A DNA stretch of 64,000 nucleotides from Macrocystis pyrifera. Taxonomy: Eukaryota > Sar > Phaeophyceae > Laminariales > Laminariaceae. The stretch covers positions 10,964,563-11,028,562 of the forward strand of contig JASSKH010000014.1 in assembly GCA_031763025.1 (NCBI GenBank). The letters are read 5' to 3'. A program made the position numbers and the translations under genes. Positions 33,560 through 45,562 of this stretch are shown here, piece by piece (position 1 is the first letter of the stretch; the number at the start of each line of letters is the position of its first letter). The notes under the pieces are model-generated. The model worked only from the letters and a program-made list of their open reading frames with translations, made no database searches and was not told the origin of the DNA.

Positions 33560-35640
33560 CGAGTTACCCGATACCCTCCTTCTCGATACTGTGGTATTCC
33601 CTGGTTGTGACGGTCTGGTACTGTTGTGCCCCCTCACTCGCTTTCGATACGGCTGTATCTCCTCGTTTTGACGGGGGAGTCGATACTGCCGTATTTGCTC
33701 GTGTTGGACGATGGAGTGGAGGGTATTAACCTACGGAGTCTGGTACTGTTGTGCCCCTCACTCCCTCTCGATACTGTTGCATTCTCTCTTTTGACGATGG
33801 ACAAAAGGGTTTGGTCCTACGGGGTCGGGTACTGTTGTGCCCCCTCACTCTCTCTCGATACTGCTGTATGCTTTCTTTTGACGGTGGAGTGGATTGTAAG
33901 TTTATACGAGGTCTGGTACGGTTGTGCCCCCTCACTCCCCCTTGATGCTGCGGTATTTTCTCCTCTTGACGGCTGAATGGAGGGTATGGTCCTACGGGGT
34001 CCGATACTGCTGTGCCCCCTCACTCACTTCTCGATACTGCCGTATTCTCTCGCTTTGACGGGGAGTGGAGGGTATGATCCTACGTGGTCTGGTACTGTTG
34101 TGCCCCTCACTCATTCTCGATACTGCTGTATTCTCTCGTTATGACGGTGCGGAGTGGAGGATATTATCATACAAGGTCGGGTACTGTTGTGCCCCTCACT
34201 CTTTCCCGATACTGCTGTTTTTTCTCTTTTGACGGTGGAGTGGAGGGTATAGTCCTACGGGGTCTGGTACTGTTGTGCACCCTCACTCATTTTCGATACT
34301 GCCGTATTCTCTCATTTTGACGGTGGAGTGGAGTATATGGTCCTACGAGGTCTGGTACTGCTGTGCCCCCTCACTCATCCTCGATACTGCCGTATTATCT
34401 CGTTTCAACGATGGAGTGGAGGGAATGACCCTACAGGGTCTGGTACTGTTGTGCCCCCTTGCGCATTCTTGATACTGCTGTATTCTCTCTTTCGACCGTG
34501 GAGTGGAGGGTATGGTCCTACGGGGTCTGATACTGCTGCGCTCCCTCACTCAATATCGATACAGCTGTATTCTCTTGTTTTGACCGTGGAGTGGAGGATA
34601 TGGTCCTACGGAGTCTGGTACTGCTGTGCCCCCTCACTCATTCTCGAATCTGCGGTATTCTCTTGTTTTGACGGTGGAGTGGAGGGTATGGCCCTACCGG
34701 GTCTGGTACTGCTGTGCCCCCTCACTCATTCTCGATACTGCTGTATTCTCTCGTTTTGACGGTGGAGTGGAGGGTATGATCCTACGGAGTCTGGTACTGT
34801 TGTGCCCCCATACTCACTCTCGATACTGCTGTTTTCTCTCTTTTGACGATGGAGTGGAGGGTATGATCCTACGGGGCCTGGTACTGCTGTGCCCCCTCAC
34901 TTCCCCTTGATACTGCTGTATTCACCGGTTTTGACGATGAAGTGGAGGGTATGGTACTGCTGTATTCTCTCGTTGGGACATTGGAGCGGAGGATATGATC
35001 CTACGGGGCCTGATACTGTGGTGCCTCCTCGCTCCCCCCCGATGCTGCTTTATGCTCTGGTTTGGACGTTGGAGTGGAGGGTGTGATCCTACGGGGTCGG
35101 GTACTGTCGTGCCCCCTTTCTCTCTCTCGATACTGGGGTATTCTCTTCTTCGACGTTGGAGTGGAGGGTATTATCCTACGGGGTCTGGTACCGTTGTGCC
35201 CCCTCCCTCCCTCTCGATGCTGCTGTACTCTCTCCTTTTGACGGTGGAGGGGAGGGTATGATCCTACGGGGTCTGATAGTGTTGTGTCCCCTTACCCCCT
35301 TGGTACTGCTGAACTCTCTCGTGTTGACGGTGGAGTGGAGGGTATAACCTTACGGGTATGGTTGTGTCCCCTGACTCCCTCGCGATACTGCTGTACTCTC
35401 TCACTCGGACGTTGGAGAGTAGGGTGTGATCCTACGGGGTCGAATACTGTTGTGCCCCCCCCCCCTCCCACTTGATACGGCTATACTCGCTCATTTTAAC
35501 GGTGGTGGTGAGGGTCTGACCCTACGGGGTCTGGTACTGTCGTGCCTCCTCACCCCTTCTAGATACTGCTGTGTGTTGGAGGGGGGGGTTATGATAGTGG
35601 AGGGGGGCGTTCGATACTGCTGTATCCATTCTTTGTGGTA
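33560..35640 (+). repeat. ~2.1-kb minisatellite of about 25 units of 85-91 bp
   Basis: Tandem units of the form GGAGTGGAGGGTATGRTCCTACGGGG, TCTGGTACTGYTGTGCCCCCTCACT and CTCGATACTGCTGTATTCTCTCGTTTTGACGGT. They diverge from one another by substitutions and small indels. Because unit lengths are not constant multiples of three, frames drift, and the many short Cys/Trp-rich frames here are by-products. The array lies between the two gag-like parts of the tyrosine-recombinase element. Confidence 0.95.
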
Positions 35641-35789
35641 CTCGTATACAGGTCGAAACTACTGCACCTCTCATTTTGTATTCGCGCCGCGTGTATAATG
35701 TCTCCGTGGTATATGGCACTGCCGTGCGTGCGATCTCAGCGTACTTCCCGTCCTCTTACCCCGAGGTTGCGACCGTCCTGTTACCTCGC

Positions 35790-36607
35790 TGCCATGATCA
35801 TGCTTCGGTTACAGTTCCGGCAACTTGTCGTAGAGATGGCCCGGACCTGGCGCAACTCCGCCGGAACCTACAACTGGTACGATTTCGCACCCACCCTGCA
35901 CGCGGCAGCCAATGTCGCCCATGATATGGGTCTGTCCTCCGAACAGCGATTCTGGAGCGGACGCTCACCTGGGGGGAGTTTGTACTCAGACGTTTCGCGT
36001 GACTTTGGGGGTCTTCACGGATAAGCTTCCAAATTCGCGTGGCCTCACTAAGGGCCAGATCGACCAGGACTTAAAGGACGGGCCGGCCATCCAGAAGGAT
36101 CTGGGCACAGGTTCTACAGTTAGGCAGGCGCCCCCCACAGCCGCCGGCAGGGGGCGAGGTGCTTACGGCGCGTCTGCCCCCCGCGGCCATTCGCGTTCGC
36201 AGGGTTTTCAGGGCAGCGGGCACCGCCTGCGGCTTCGCTCCGCTGGCGGCAGGAGGGTGGCGCGGGGGTGCGGCAGCCGCGCAATCGGTGGTGCTCCCGC
36301 TTTCATCGGTAGCGGGGAGGGGGGCACGAGGAGTTAAAACGGCAAAGACAGGAAGGGCGGAGGCAGCGGCGGCCGTGGCAGCGCCCCGCCCCAACCTCCA
36401 TCGAACCGTGCTCTATCTGCAATCGCCAGGTTCAACTCCATCATGCAGGAGGGGCAGCAGCAGTTCGAGACGGTTCAGGGCGGTCCTACTTGCGACAAGT
36501 GCACCGCGGCCGGGAAGAACCCCAACCATGACCACCGGACTTGCGCTGTCGTCTATTGCTCCCGTTGCAGGTGCGGGGGTCACCGTGGAGCCGTCTGCCC
36601 GTATTAA
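35790..36607 (+). pseudogene. Gag C-part with zinc knuckles, tyrosine-recombinase element
   Basis: A globular segment reads RTWRNSAGTYNWYDFAPTLH and AANVAHDMGLSSEQRFWSG (about 35835-35960). After frame changes there is a Gly-rich stretch and a 55-codon frame (36443-36607) with two Cys/His clusters, CDKCTAAGKNPNHDHRTC and CSRCRCGGHRGAVC. These are nucleic-acid-binding knuckles of the kind found at the end of Gag. A stop occurs upstream at about 36336, and more than one frameshift separates the pieces. Confidence 0.6.
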
Positions 36608-38622
36608 TATGGGGGCCAACAGCAGTTGTAGAATAGTCGCCTTCCGCGTTGCGTAGCCCACGGCGAGATTGGCCTTACACCACGTGCGCCCCGAGGAAGG
36701 GAGGCGGGGGGTGGGGGTTGGGTTCAGTCGGCGACCGGTTCTTCGACTCGACTTCGCCGACAGTTACGGGATCAGTCCATAGTAGGACGTGTGTGGGGTC
36801 CGGAACACGTGGCGGGCGGTCGGTGTTGCGACCGCGTACCATCGGGGCTCCTTGGGAGAGTGGGGCGAATGTTGTCGAAGGGCGCTGGCGATGGGGTCAG
36901 CGTACATAGGGGGGGAGCTGCCGTCCTTATCCTACGCTCGGGCATTGACTTCGCGTGTCCCGCGAGACTAATACTGAATGGTATTCGTTGTGGCTCCCGC
37001 TGGTTTCGCCGAGAACATGTGGTTTCTGGTGTTCATTCCCCTTCGACCTACGCTATTGTTTGGGGGCTGTCAGCCCATACTAGTCAGTAGGCTGCGACCG
37101 CGGTTTGGCCTTAGAAGCTCCACGGTATGACTATCAATTCGCTGGGCTCAGGCGGGGACTCCTCAAACCGGCGAGGGCGACTGCTTGGTTTCTCCGTAAA
37201 CAGTTTATTTCTGGCATTCGTTCCGGTCGACTCTTGATGATAAGTGGTCTAGTGCGGCGCACGTAAGTTAGGAAGCGGCGACCGTCACCTTGTTCGTGGA
37301 AATCTCCGTGGGCCGGCGGGGGGGCCCGCTTGACTCACGCTAATACAATGATATTTGTCCTCACGTATGACGGCGCACCTATTGGGGTTTTCACTTTCGC
37401 TTTCGACACTCTAGCGCAAGCTTGTCTTGTTTCCATAATTTTTGTACGATTGTACGCAGACACCAACGCAACTCGTTATCCACACTTTCTGCTCCGGTAT
37501 CAAAATCCATGTAGATACGCACGGAGTTGCGTTGCCGATGTTTGTGCAATCGTCATGTTTTCTCGGCGACCCGCCTTGAAACACAGCTTCGCTTCGACGC
37601 TTGCTTACAAAAATTTACTTACTTTATACCGAGGGCGGCAGGATTCTGCCCCTCGTTGAATCGATTACCTTACCAATGCTGGAAAAGATTTTCATACTGC
37701 GTACCAAGGGTGGTAGAATACTGCCTCCTCGTCGATACGATCACTTTAAGGACGGATACATGCGCGTTTCGCGAGGCTTCCTTTGCGCTCGGATATCCTC
37801 AAACGGGTGTCCTCTCCTCCTTTCCTCTACGGTGCGCTGTACGTGGTCGCCGACGGTTGGCTCCGACGCCTCGATTGACGCCACGCACACGTGCGGTCTG
37901 TTCTTCTCGCCACGCCCCCCCTGGACACCGACGACCGCGAGTGGGCGCGCACGGGAGCTGCCTGCCTCGGGAGCGTGGCCGTCCGTGGCGGACGTCACTC
38001 GCGACCCTATGCAGGGTCGGCTACGGTGTATGCCGTTGGATGCTCCGATATGGAATGCGAGGGGGGGGGGGTGTACTCGACAGGCGAGATGTACTCGATC
38101 TCATGCATGGCCGTAGTCGTATGATCATAGATCCTCGCATCCCTACAATGCCGGGACGGAGCATGTCGGGTATTCACCGACCAGGCATTGCTTGCACCAA
38201 GCGCGAAGCGCCGTGAGGTGTCCGGCGAGTCGCATGAAGGGTGAGCTGCATCCTACTAAGAACCGCTTGTGAGGCGGACTTGCATATGGATGACAGCTTC
38301 AATGAGTTAGTTCAATTTACGGTGTAGCCACTTCCAGAGATAGCAATTTGAGCACTATGTAACTGCCTCTTGGGTGCCTTACCTTGAACACTACGTGATA
38401 CGATCAATTCCCCTGTGCAGAGAAAAAGTTCTTTACCTCGCACAAATGATCTAACTCGACGACCAGCTGTGGGCGACCGCCAAAAAAATAAAATAAAATG
38501 AAATCGGTACCCTGGTTGTCTAGCTCACGTAGTGAGCGGCATGGTTTACAGTGTCGTTGCCAACCGACGCCAACCCAACCCATATATAATCTATATAGGG
38601 GGGGGGGGGTGGAGACCTATTC
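36608..38622. other. Gag-to-RT interval, mostly unassigned
   Basis: About 2 kb with no recognised domain. At 37610-37740 two ~68-bp units (ATACCGAGGGCGGCAGGATTCTGCC and a variant) echo the wording of the minisatellite further left. Much larger than expected for a gag-RT spacer, so an unrecognised insertion is possible. Confidence 0.4.
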
Positions 38623-40600
38623 GTGCCGCGGTTCGTGCGCCGGCATGTAGGCTTCTGGCACGACATGATGGCCAAAGAGCACCCTCTTCGAGAAACGCCT
38701 GTGTTGTACTTACGCGACGGAGTGGACCTTCAAGATTTTCTCATAAAGGAATACCGGGGTCCGGCGAGCGCCTGCCCGTATTACGTCCCCAAGGTTCACC
38801 AAATTCGTGGACGACGAGGTACGAGCCCTCGTGGATCGTGGGTGTGTTGTCGAATGGGCGGACATCCGAGCCCCCGGGGAGCCGCAGGGCCCTCGCTTGG
38901 TCATGGCGTTGTAGGTCGAGGAGACAAAACCGCGTCTAATTTACGATGCGAGGCCGTTAAACAAGCGGTGCAAGAAGGTCCATTTTTCGATGGATACGGT
39001 GGTGCGGGTGGCTAGCGTCGCTTCGAAGGGTTGTTTCATGACTTCGTTGAATGATGCTTCCGCCCTTCACCACATTCTTCTGCTCCTCTCCGCTTGGCTG
39101 CTCTTTATCTTCGCGTACGGTGGCATTGATTACTGCTGGTGTGTCGTGCCTTTCGGACTCAGTTTGAGTCCATGGTGCTACCATACACTTAGCAAGGCGA
39201 AAGCAGCCTACCATTGCTCTAAAGGGATCCCGGTGTTAGCGTACCTTGACGACTCGTGGTTGAGTGACCGCCTCACCTCTGACGGGCAGACGGCGCGGGA
39301 GCAATGGCTTACTGCGGGCGAGGCTACACACGTGGCGATGTTGGTGTCGTTCCTGTGTGGTCCATTCCTGTCGGCCAAGAAGTGCGACGTCCGGGCGACT
39401 AGGCTGCAGCAGTATCTCGGGATGTTGTGCGACTCTAACACCACCACCTTTCGGGTTCCACAGGACAAGCTAGACAAACTGCAGCAGCTGCTGCGAGCAG
39501 CCCTAGACGAGGGATGTCTGTCATTCTGTACGCTGCAGCGTATCGCGGGCAAATGCATGAGCATGTCGGTGGCTATTCAGCCGGCATCGCTGTGGACGCA
39601 TGCTATGTTCGCTGGGCTTGCTGAGCTCGAGAACTCAGCTCTGTGCATGGTCGACACTAAGCAACACTCTAGGGCCGACCTTCTAGGCGAATTTAAGCTA
39701 TGGCTCAATTTGTCGGCTACCTCGCAAGAGGGGCCCTGGCAGCGGGCGTGACATTTCGTGGCGGCTTTGGCGAAAGGATCGTCAGACGCGTCATCTGTCG
39801 CATGGGGGGGCGTGGTGAACACGGCCTCAGGCACCTTCCCCGCGGGGAGGGTGTTCCCGCCAGATTGGTTGTCACAGCATATCAACCAGAAGGAGATGTA
39901 TGGCTTCTACCATCTCCTTCGACAATTCTGCATGCGACACCCGGACGTGTTGCGGCGGGCACAGGTACTAATAGACGTGAATAACCAGGCAGTAGTGGGT
40001 GCCTTTAACCGTGGGCGTGCGGAGAACCGCGAGACGCACGCGTTGCTGGTGCAGTGCTTCGAGTTGCAAGTGGCGTACGGCTTCATGCTATCGTTGAAGT
40101 GGATCCCGACGGCGGAGAACGCAGTCGCAGATGCCATTTCGCTGCCGTCACGAGACGCCATCATCCGCATAGCGCCGGCATCGTTCCAAGCAGTCTGGGA
40201 CGAGATGGGCCCGTTCAACGTCGACCTCATGGCTGGCACGGCGTCGGTGCTGCGTTCTCCAGTGACTAGGGAGGCACTACCGTTTTAATCTCAGTACGAC
40301 TGTGCGGGTTCGGCGGGGACCGACGTGTTCGCGTACAACGTCTCGCTCGTTCCGGGTACCAAGGTCCCGGTCGTCGGGTTTTGTTTCCCACCTCCGGTTA
40401 TGGCCGGCCACTTCGTGCAACATTTGGCGGAATGCGAGGCCCGCGCGGTTGTCCTTTTGCCAGACGTGAAGGCCCATTGGTTCCCTTTGGTGTAGCTAGC
40501 CACAGTGCGGTTGATCGAGGTGGCCGCAGTGGCGGTGGAAGGGTGTTTTCAGTGGCCCAGTCCAGATGGTGGCCGCAAGAATTGGTGGTACTCTCGCTGA
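38623..40600 (+). pseudogene. RT, RNase H and MT-like ORF of the tyrosine-recombinase element
   Basis: The start (FVRRHVGFWHDMMAKEHPL) is in one frame; from about 38791 a single frame runs to 40600. RT: FTKFVDDEVRALVDRG, PRLIYDARPLN, SLNDASALHHILL and the catalytic box AYLDDSW. RNase H: SSDASSVAWGG, NQKEMYGFYHLL, VLIDVNNQAV and AVADAIS. After it come FNVDLMAG and, beyond a stop, GFCFPPPVMAGHFVQHLAEC and VVLLPDVKAHWFP. These resemble the dam-like methyltransferase domain described in DIRS/PAT elements, with CFPPP in the place of an NPPY-type motif. In-frame stops lie at 38912, 39749, 40286 and 40493. Catalytic residues of RT are present, but the copy is broken. Confidence 0.9.
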
Positions 40601-40764
40601 GGTATGATAGCATACGAGTGAGACGTCGGTACCAAAGGCTAACGATTGCCCAAGTTTCGGCAACTATCGCGCGCGGATGGGCAGCTATCACGTAGTAGAG
40701 TGCATATATTTCGCGGTTTCGGACGTTTTCGAACGCTCACTGAAGTTTACGGTCTCACTTTCTT

Positions 40765-42066
40765 TTGTGTTCTCCTTCAAACAGCACGGCGCTAGCGGGA
40801 GCCACCTTCAGGGTGGGGCACTTATCAGCGGGGCGGCCACGACCAGGGACTTGGTTCGGTTTGCGTTTTGGCTTTACGTGTCAGGAAGAAAACGTTGCAC
40901 AGCTTAATTTTGCTGGAAATGCGGCGCTCCGCCGGTTCGATCATTGCCAGCCCCGCGATATCCGGGGCGGTTGCCGGTCGTTGTGGATGTGGATAAGATG
41001 CAAGCACGTTGACGCCAAGTACTGGCGGCGATGGAAGGGCGCTCCGGGCAAGTCCGGAAAAGCAAGGTGGTCGAGGAGATTGACGCGTTTATTGCTCGTT
41101 GTATCGGCCGGGTTCCGTGGTTGGCAAACAACCACCCCGGACGATGTCTTTAACTTCCTCTGCTTTCTGGACACGCAAGGGAAAGGCACCTAGATGGTGC
41201 ATGAAGCGTCCTGTCCCGGTGTGGGCCATGCGGGCGACGATATGTGCCTGGCGGGGTCGTCGTGTGCTAAACGGCACGCGGCCGAGTCTATTCGGAAAAA
41301 AAATGTCTCGAAGCTGAAAATGGCGATGAAAGAAATCGGTAAGGGAGAGGAATGGGACCCTGTCCGGCGGGTAGGAAATCCCTGCTCGAGCCCGTTGGTA
41401 GATTCGTACCTTACCTTCGTTTCTGAGGAACAGAAACAGGTCGGGGATCAGGTCAATCAGGCCGCGCCGATGTTGGAACACACACTCAGAGATCTGTTAA
41501 GCGACATGCGGTGGCGCGCTCAGGTGGACATCTCTCTGGCAGAGCGTATTTTTCTGACCCGAGATATCGCCTTGTATTCTTTGGCCTTCTTTTCGATGCG
41601 TAGGGGTTATGATCTTTCCTTTACCATGGGGTCGCACGTTTTGAAGCTCCCAGCGTCCAAGGGTTTGATTTTCAACTTTTAGTTCGGCAGGACGCTTTGG
41701 GCCTCTAGTGAGGCAGTAGTAGGCTTAGCGAACCGGGACTGCTTGGCGATTTGCGCCTTTCGGGCGGTTACGGTGTATATCTCGGCCGCACAAAAGATTA
41801 GGTGGGACTTCACCACCGGGCACCTCTTCCCCGTTGCTACGGTAGAAGGTGGCCGGGGTCGTCTCTCTCTCTCCGCGGCCCGTATGACGGCGAACCTGCA
41901 AAGCTGTCTGCGGATGGCAGACCTTCCGACCCACTTCACGATGCACTCCTTTCGAGTGGGAGGCTCGCTCAGCAAATCCCTGGCCGGGACGGCTGTGGAC
42001 GAGATCACGAAAATTGGGGGCTGGAAGACAGAGTCAGTTGCGAAGTACTACATCGGAGCTACCTAG
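40765..42066 (+). pseudogene. Tyrosine recombinase of the DIRS-group element
   Basis: One frame with two in-frame TAG stops (41191 and 41680). The C-terminal catalytic part shows the first Arg in FFSMRRGYDLS, the HxxR box in FTMHSFRVGG and the Tyr region in GGWKTESVAKYYIG. That is the R...HxxR...Y set of tyrosine recombinases, which integrate a circular cDNA without staggered target duplication. Its position after RT/RNase H and before B1 fits PAT/Ngaro elements. The stop at 41680 sits in FNF.FGRT and would be a one-step change from a Gln codon. Confidence 0.9.
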
Positions 42067-42280
42067 AGTGGATAAGTGCGGGGTAGCAAGAAGAAACGGG
42101 GCCAGAGCTACGCGGAAGCCAGCGAACTACCATTGTCGTCAGAGTTCGGAAAGGATTTTGCGGCGTGTGCGGGAAAAGGCTGAGTTCAGGTTATAGAAGC
42201 TTGGGTGAGACAACTCTGCCCCGGACCAGCGGTTAACTATACAGGCAATATGAAATACCGAAGTATGGGCGGGACCACAG

Positions 42281-42352
42281 GCCGGTACAGGAGGCCTCAT
42301 CCAATCCAGTACTCACATTAAATGATCGACGGTAGAGGAACAGAATACTACA
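42281..42352 (+). repeat. Split direct repeat B1
   Basis: Matches B2 at 42628-42702 (GGAGGCCTCATCCAATCCA, ACATTAAATGAT, ACGGTAGAG and ACAGAATACT). It abuts A2 directly. Confidence 0.88.
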
Positions 42353-42512
42353 GTAAAATAACGATCTAATTCATGGACTCAAATTTGGTACAAATAATGG
42401 AACCATAGATGATATCGAAATGTCTCGGAAGTTGTATCGAAGCGAGGTCACTTCTTCCTTTTGCTCCCGAAACCTCGGGAGTAGAGTTGGTCGCGCCATT
42501 TCTTGAGACCAT
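42348..42512 (+). repeat. Split direct repeat A2
   Basis: The internal copy of A1. The B1/A2 junction around CTACAGTAAAAT should correspond to the joined ends of a circular cDNA. Confidence 0.88.
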
Positions 42513-42627
42513 CCCACCCACCCGACAGTAAGACTAGCATTCTTGGCCTCGTATACTCAGATCATTTACAGGTATTAACCCCGCGCAGAGTACGTGATTC
42601 ACCACTTTACCAGACGAGACGTCCTAC

Positions 42628-42702
42628 CCGGTGCAGGAGGCCTCATCCAATCCAATACTTACATTAAATGATCCACGGTAGAGAGACAGAATACTGCAGT
42701 AT
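42628..42702 (+). repeat. Split direct repeat B2, right end of the element
   Basis: Terminal copy of B, ending near GCAGTATAG, similar to the B1/A2 junction. Confidence 0.85.
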
Positions 42703-43703
42703 AGTAGATACGTATCATTTCCTAACAAGGTACCCACACGCTGCAGAATATATATTTTTGCCACATTTAGTACTTGTCTGTTTTTCTTTTTTCAAGCCCA
42801 TCGGTATACCTAGTATCGTCAGTCGTCTCCTACATACAGGAACCACACTCTGTACCTATGTTTTGATCTGGTTTCATACTGACAAGCTTGGGTGAATACA
42901 GATGTAGCACTGACCAAATTTATATGGTACCACACAACAATCGAGCCATGCGCGAATACCAGACTTGAACTTTGCCGAGCAGTCTGTAACATCGTATAGT
43001 TCTTTCCGCGTCGGGTTCTAAACGGTAGCGTACGCACTTCCCCCGTGCCGCAAGTCTCTGTTTTTGGGAGGGGGGTTCTGTATCGTTTTACATGCGTATG
43101 CCCACCGCCAAAGGACAATGCTTGTGTATCTGGTATATTATACTGTTTTGAGCACTCCCGGAAAACATCGGAGTTTCACTCATTTTGAAAACCATGTCGG
43201 GGAATGGCCCATTTTAGCGTAACATTTGCTTTTGCTCGTGTTACAACCATGTATGCTTGAGCCAAGACATGCTCTCGCAACATTTGCGCACTTTACTGAT
43301 ACATCCGAACTATATGTGCCTCGGAACAAGGTGTATACGTCTCATACACCCCGAGCTACGGGATATTTGAGTGTATTATTAGCCGCCGCACGTGGTTCCT
43401 TACCCCGTCTCTGTAGTACCTAATGGTGTACATAAGTGAACACCAGGAGCCCTCCGTCCTTAAAAGCCCCGCTATCCTTCGGAGGACCCTATAACTTGCG
43501 TGCCTGAGAAGTACTTTTGCCGTAGAGTATGCCTTAAGATATATTGTTGTGTTTTTTTTTGCTTTTTTTGTATAGGGATTTCTCGGTGATTTTAATCCCC
43601 TGCCGAGCACGCAAGCTCATTCCGGGTCAATCATCAATCTTCACGTTCCGGCTCTGTTGGTGACGTTCGTACACTACTAGTACTGCGTCCTCTGCTCCAG
43701 CGA
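42703..43703. other. Unassigned stretch
   Basis: No recognised coding or repeats. A gypsy LTR might be expected close to its right edge, but I found no second copy that would define it. Confidence 0.35.
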
Positions 43704-45562
43704 ATGCATTGTTCCTGCACCACAACGCGATTCCGGACCCCTATGGATCCATCTAACAGTGTACACGCCACCCCCGGGCTTAGAAGCCCCCACAGATGCG
43801 GTCACGACTCGCCTAGGCCCACCAGGATTTACATGATCTCACCCGCCACCACCGGCCTCATACCCTTGCGCTTAACCGCCCTCATTGTTTGGTTCATAGC
43901 TCTCATCTTTCCTGCTGCTGTGCTTACGGCGCGTCTACGGCCTCGATCACCCGGCGCCCAACCACAGTTGTCCTACGCCGAAATACCTGTTGAGGTTATT
44001 TCTATGAAATTATGACCTCAACAGGTGGAAGCCGCGACGTTTCCACTATGTATGCCGCCGCGACGATAGCCATGCTCAACCACCGCACCCACCATCATGC
44101 GTCGTGTTATTCGCTCGCTATCCTCCTATCCCGGTTAACACGCCACCCTCGGCATTGACATGCCCATCAACTGCGACAAACAACGCCTTTCCACCCAACG
44201 CCGGTTCCGCACCCCTACGGCGCCTGCGCCCACCACCTACCGCGCCAAACAACCCCGTAAGCAAACACCGCAACACCACCCAGTACTACCGTCGTTCTTC
44301 CACGTCTACCGGCTACATCTTCGAGCAACAGCAGCGACAGCAACATTGACTCACCATGCAGACGTTACCCCAACAGTGGTAGCCACGACGACGGTCGCGC
44401 TCACCTCAAATTTTGCGACGCCCCTGGCGCCTGCATTGCCCTCCCGAAATCGTCACAACCGTGGCGGCTTGCAACCAGAACACACTTGCGACGGCCCCTC
44501 GAGCCAGCGCATCAACCGTCTGCACGCTTCTTGGGCCTACTACGGGCGTATACAACCAGCATCATCCCTTCTGTACTGCCAGACACCATCTGGATATAAG
44601 TTACGCCGGCTGCACCTCTTTATCGAATACTCCCGGTTTTTAGTTTTTCGACGTCTACACCGTGTTGACGACACATTTGCACAATAGCACCACCGCTATT
44701 TTGCCTCTGCATGTCAGCTCCGTGCGCGCAGAATTGTTGCGTGCTCAGGGTGAACCCTGCCTCAGCTGTAGCAGCCTAGCCTGCAGCGTGAAGGCCTGTA
44801 GGAAATTTGTTGGCACAGCGTGGCACAAGTCTGACGATGGACAGCAGCTACCGCGACGACAGGCTTAATTCCAGCGGCAGCGTGGGTGGCCGATCACGAC
44901 CTCGGCGACATTATTTTCGACGCTGCACGCTTGTTGCCGATACCTCACCTTATGCGAAACGGTATCTCTTTCGGGTCCAGGACCAGGTTCGCCTTTATCA
45001 GGATGATCTTTCTCCTTCTTATCCTCTGATGACACCATTCCCCCTACTCACTCATTCCAGTAGTAATCACTTGACCAAGTGTGGATCCGCTTGTTTACGT
45101 CATCCTCTTGAAATGTGGTTGGTAGGAGGTTCAAAAGTCGAGCCTTACAAGGACGCTCGCCTCGACGTCTCCTGTCGATGAGCAACGCTGGGACTTGCCA
45201 ACCACTGCTGAGTGTCCAGAAGGAGAAATTAACCTGCCAGACGCCTCGACGACCAAGGCTACCAGCGGTTCCGGTACTGTGCGCGGCTCAGCCGCCTCTT
45301 CAACCGAGCCATCGACCTAGCTGGCTTGCAACAATCTAAGCGCTCTGCTCGCGGTACGTTCGCGAGCTCCACAGCAGCTTCTGCTGGATCCCAGAATGAA
45401 ATTGACGTCGAGACCTCCGCTGACCGCCAGATGCTGACAACTCCACCATCCCTAGACCTAGGGGGTAGTCCCGCCCTTTGAAAGGCGCAAGACTCGCGAC
45501 TATCGTTGACTAGGAGATTCGTGGAGCCACCTGTCCCGCCATCCTTCCCGTTGCCGTGAAAT
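43704..45562 (+). pseudogene. Possible gag / ORF1 region of the gypsy element
   Basis: Ser/Thr/Pro/Arg-rich frames in changing phases (for example 43704-44015 and 44807-45181). No Cys/His knuckle or recognisable capsid domain is visible. Called from its position upstream of the pol domains and its shared strand. An imperfect 14-bp inverted repeat lies at 43986-44029. Confidence 0.3.
43986..44029. other. Inverted repeat, ACCTGTTGAGGT arms
   Basis: ACCTGTTGAGGT at about 43986 is answered by ACCTCAACAGGT about 18 bp further on, a potential hairpin. No function is inferred. Confidence 0.6.

Larger units (their letters stand above)
32667..42702 (+). mobile_element. Tyrosine-recombinase retrotransposon with split direct repeats (PAT/Ngaro type)
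   Basis: A ~10.0-kb DIRS-group element. Repeat A occurs at the left end (A1, 32667-32834) and again near the right end (A2, 42348-42512). Repeat B occurs just before A2 (B1, 42281-42352) and at the right end (B2, 42628-42702). This is the A1...B1-A2-B2 split-direct-repeat layout. Between lie gag parts, an ORF with RT, RNase H and a methyltransferase-like domain, and a tyrosine recombinase, all on the plus strand. No DDE integrase or LTR is present. Several in-frame stops show that this copy is dead. Confidence 0.88.

Noticed and set aside
33541..35640. CRISPR array or Cys/Trp-rich repeat protein
   Set aside because: Units are 85-91 bp and the whole unit is repeated, with no short repeats and unique spacers. 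Frames drift because unit length is not a multiple of three. Minisatellite.
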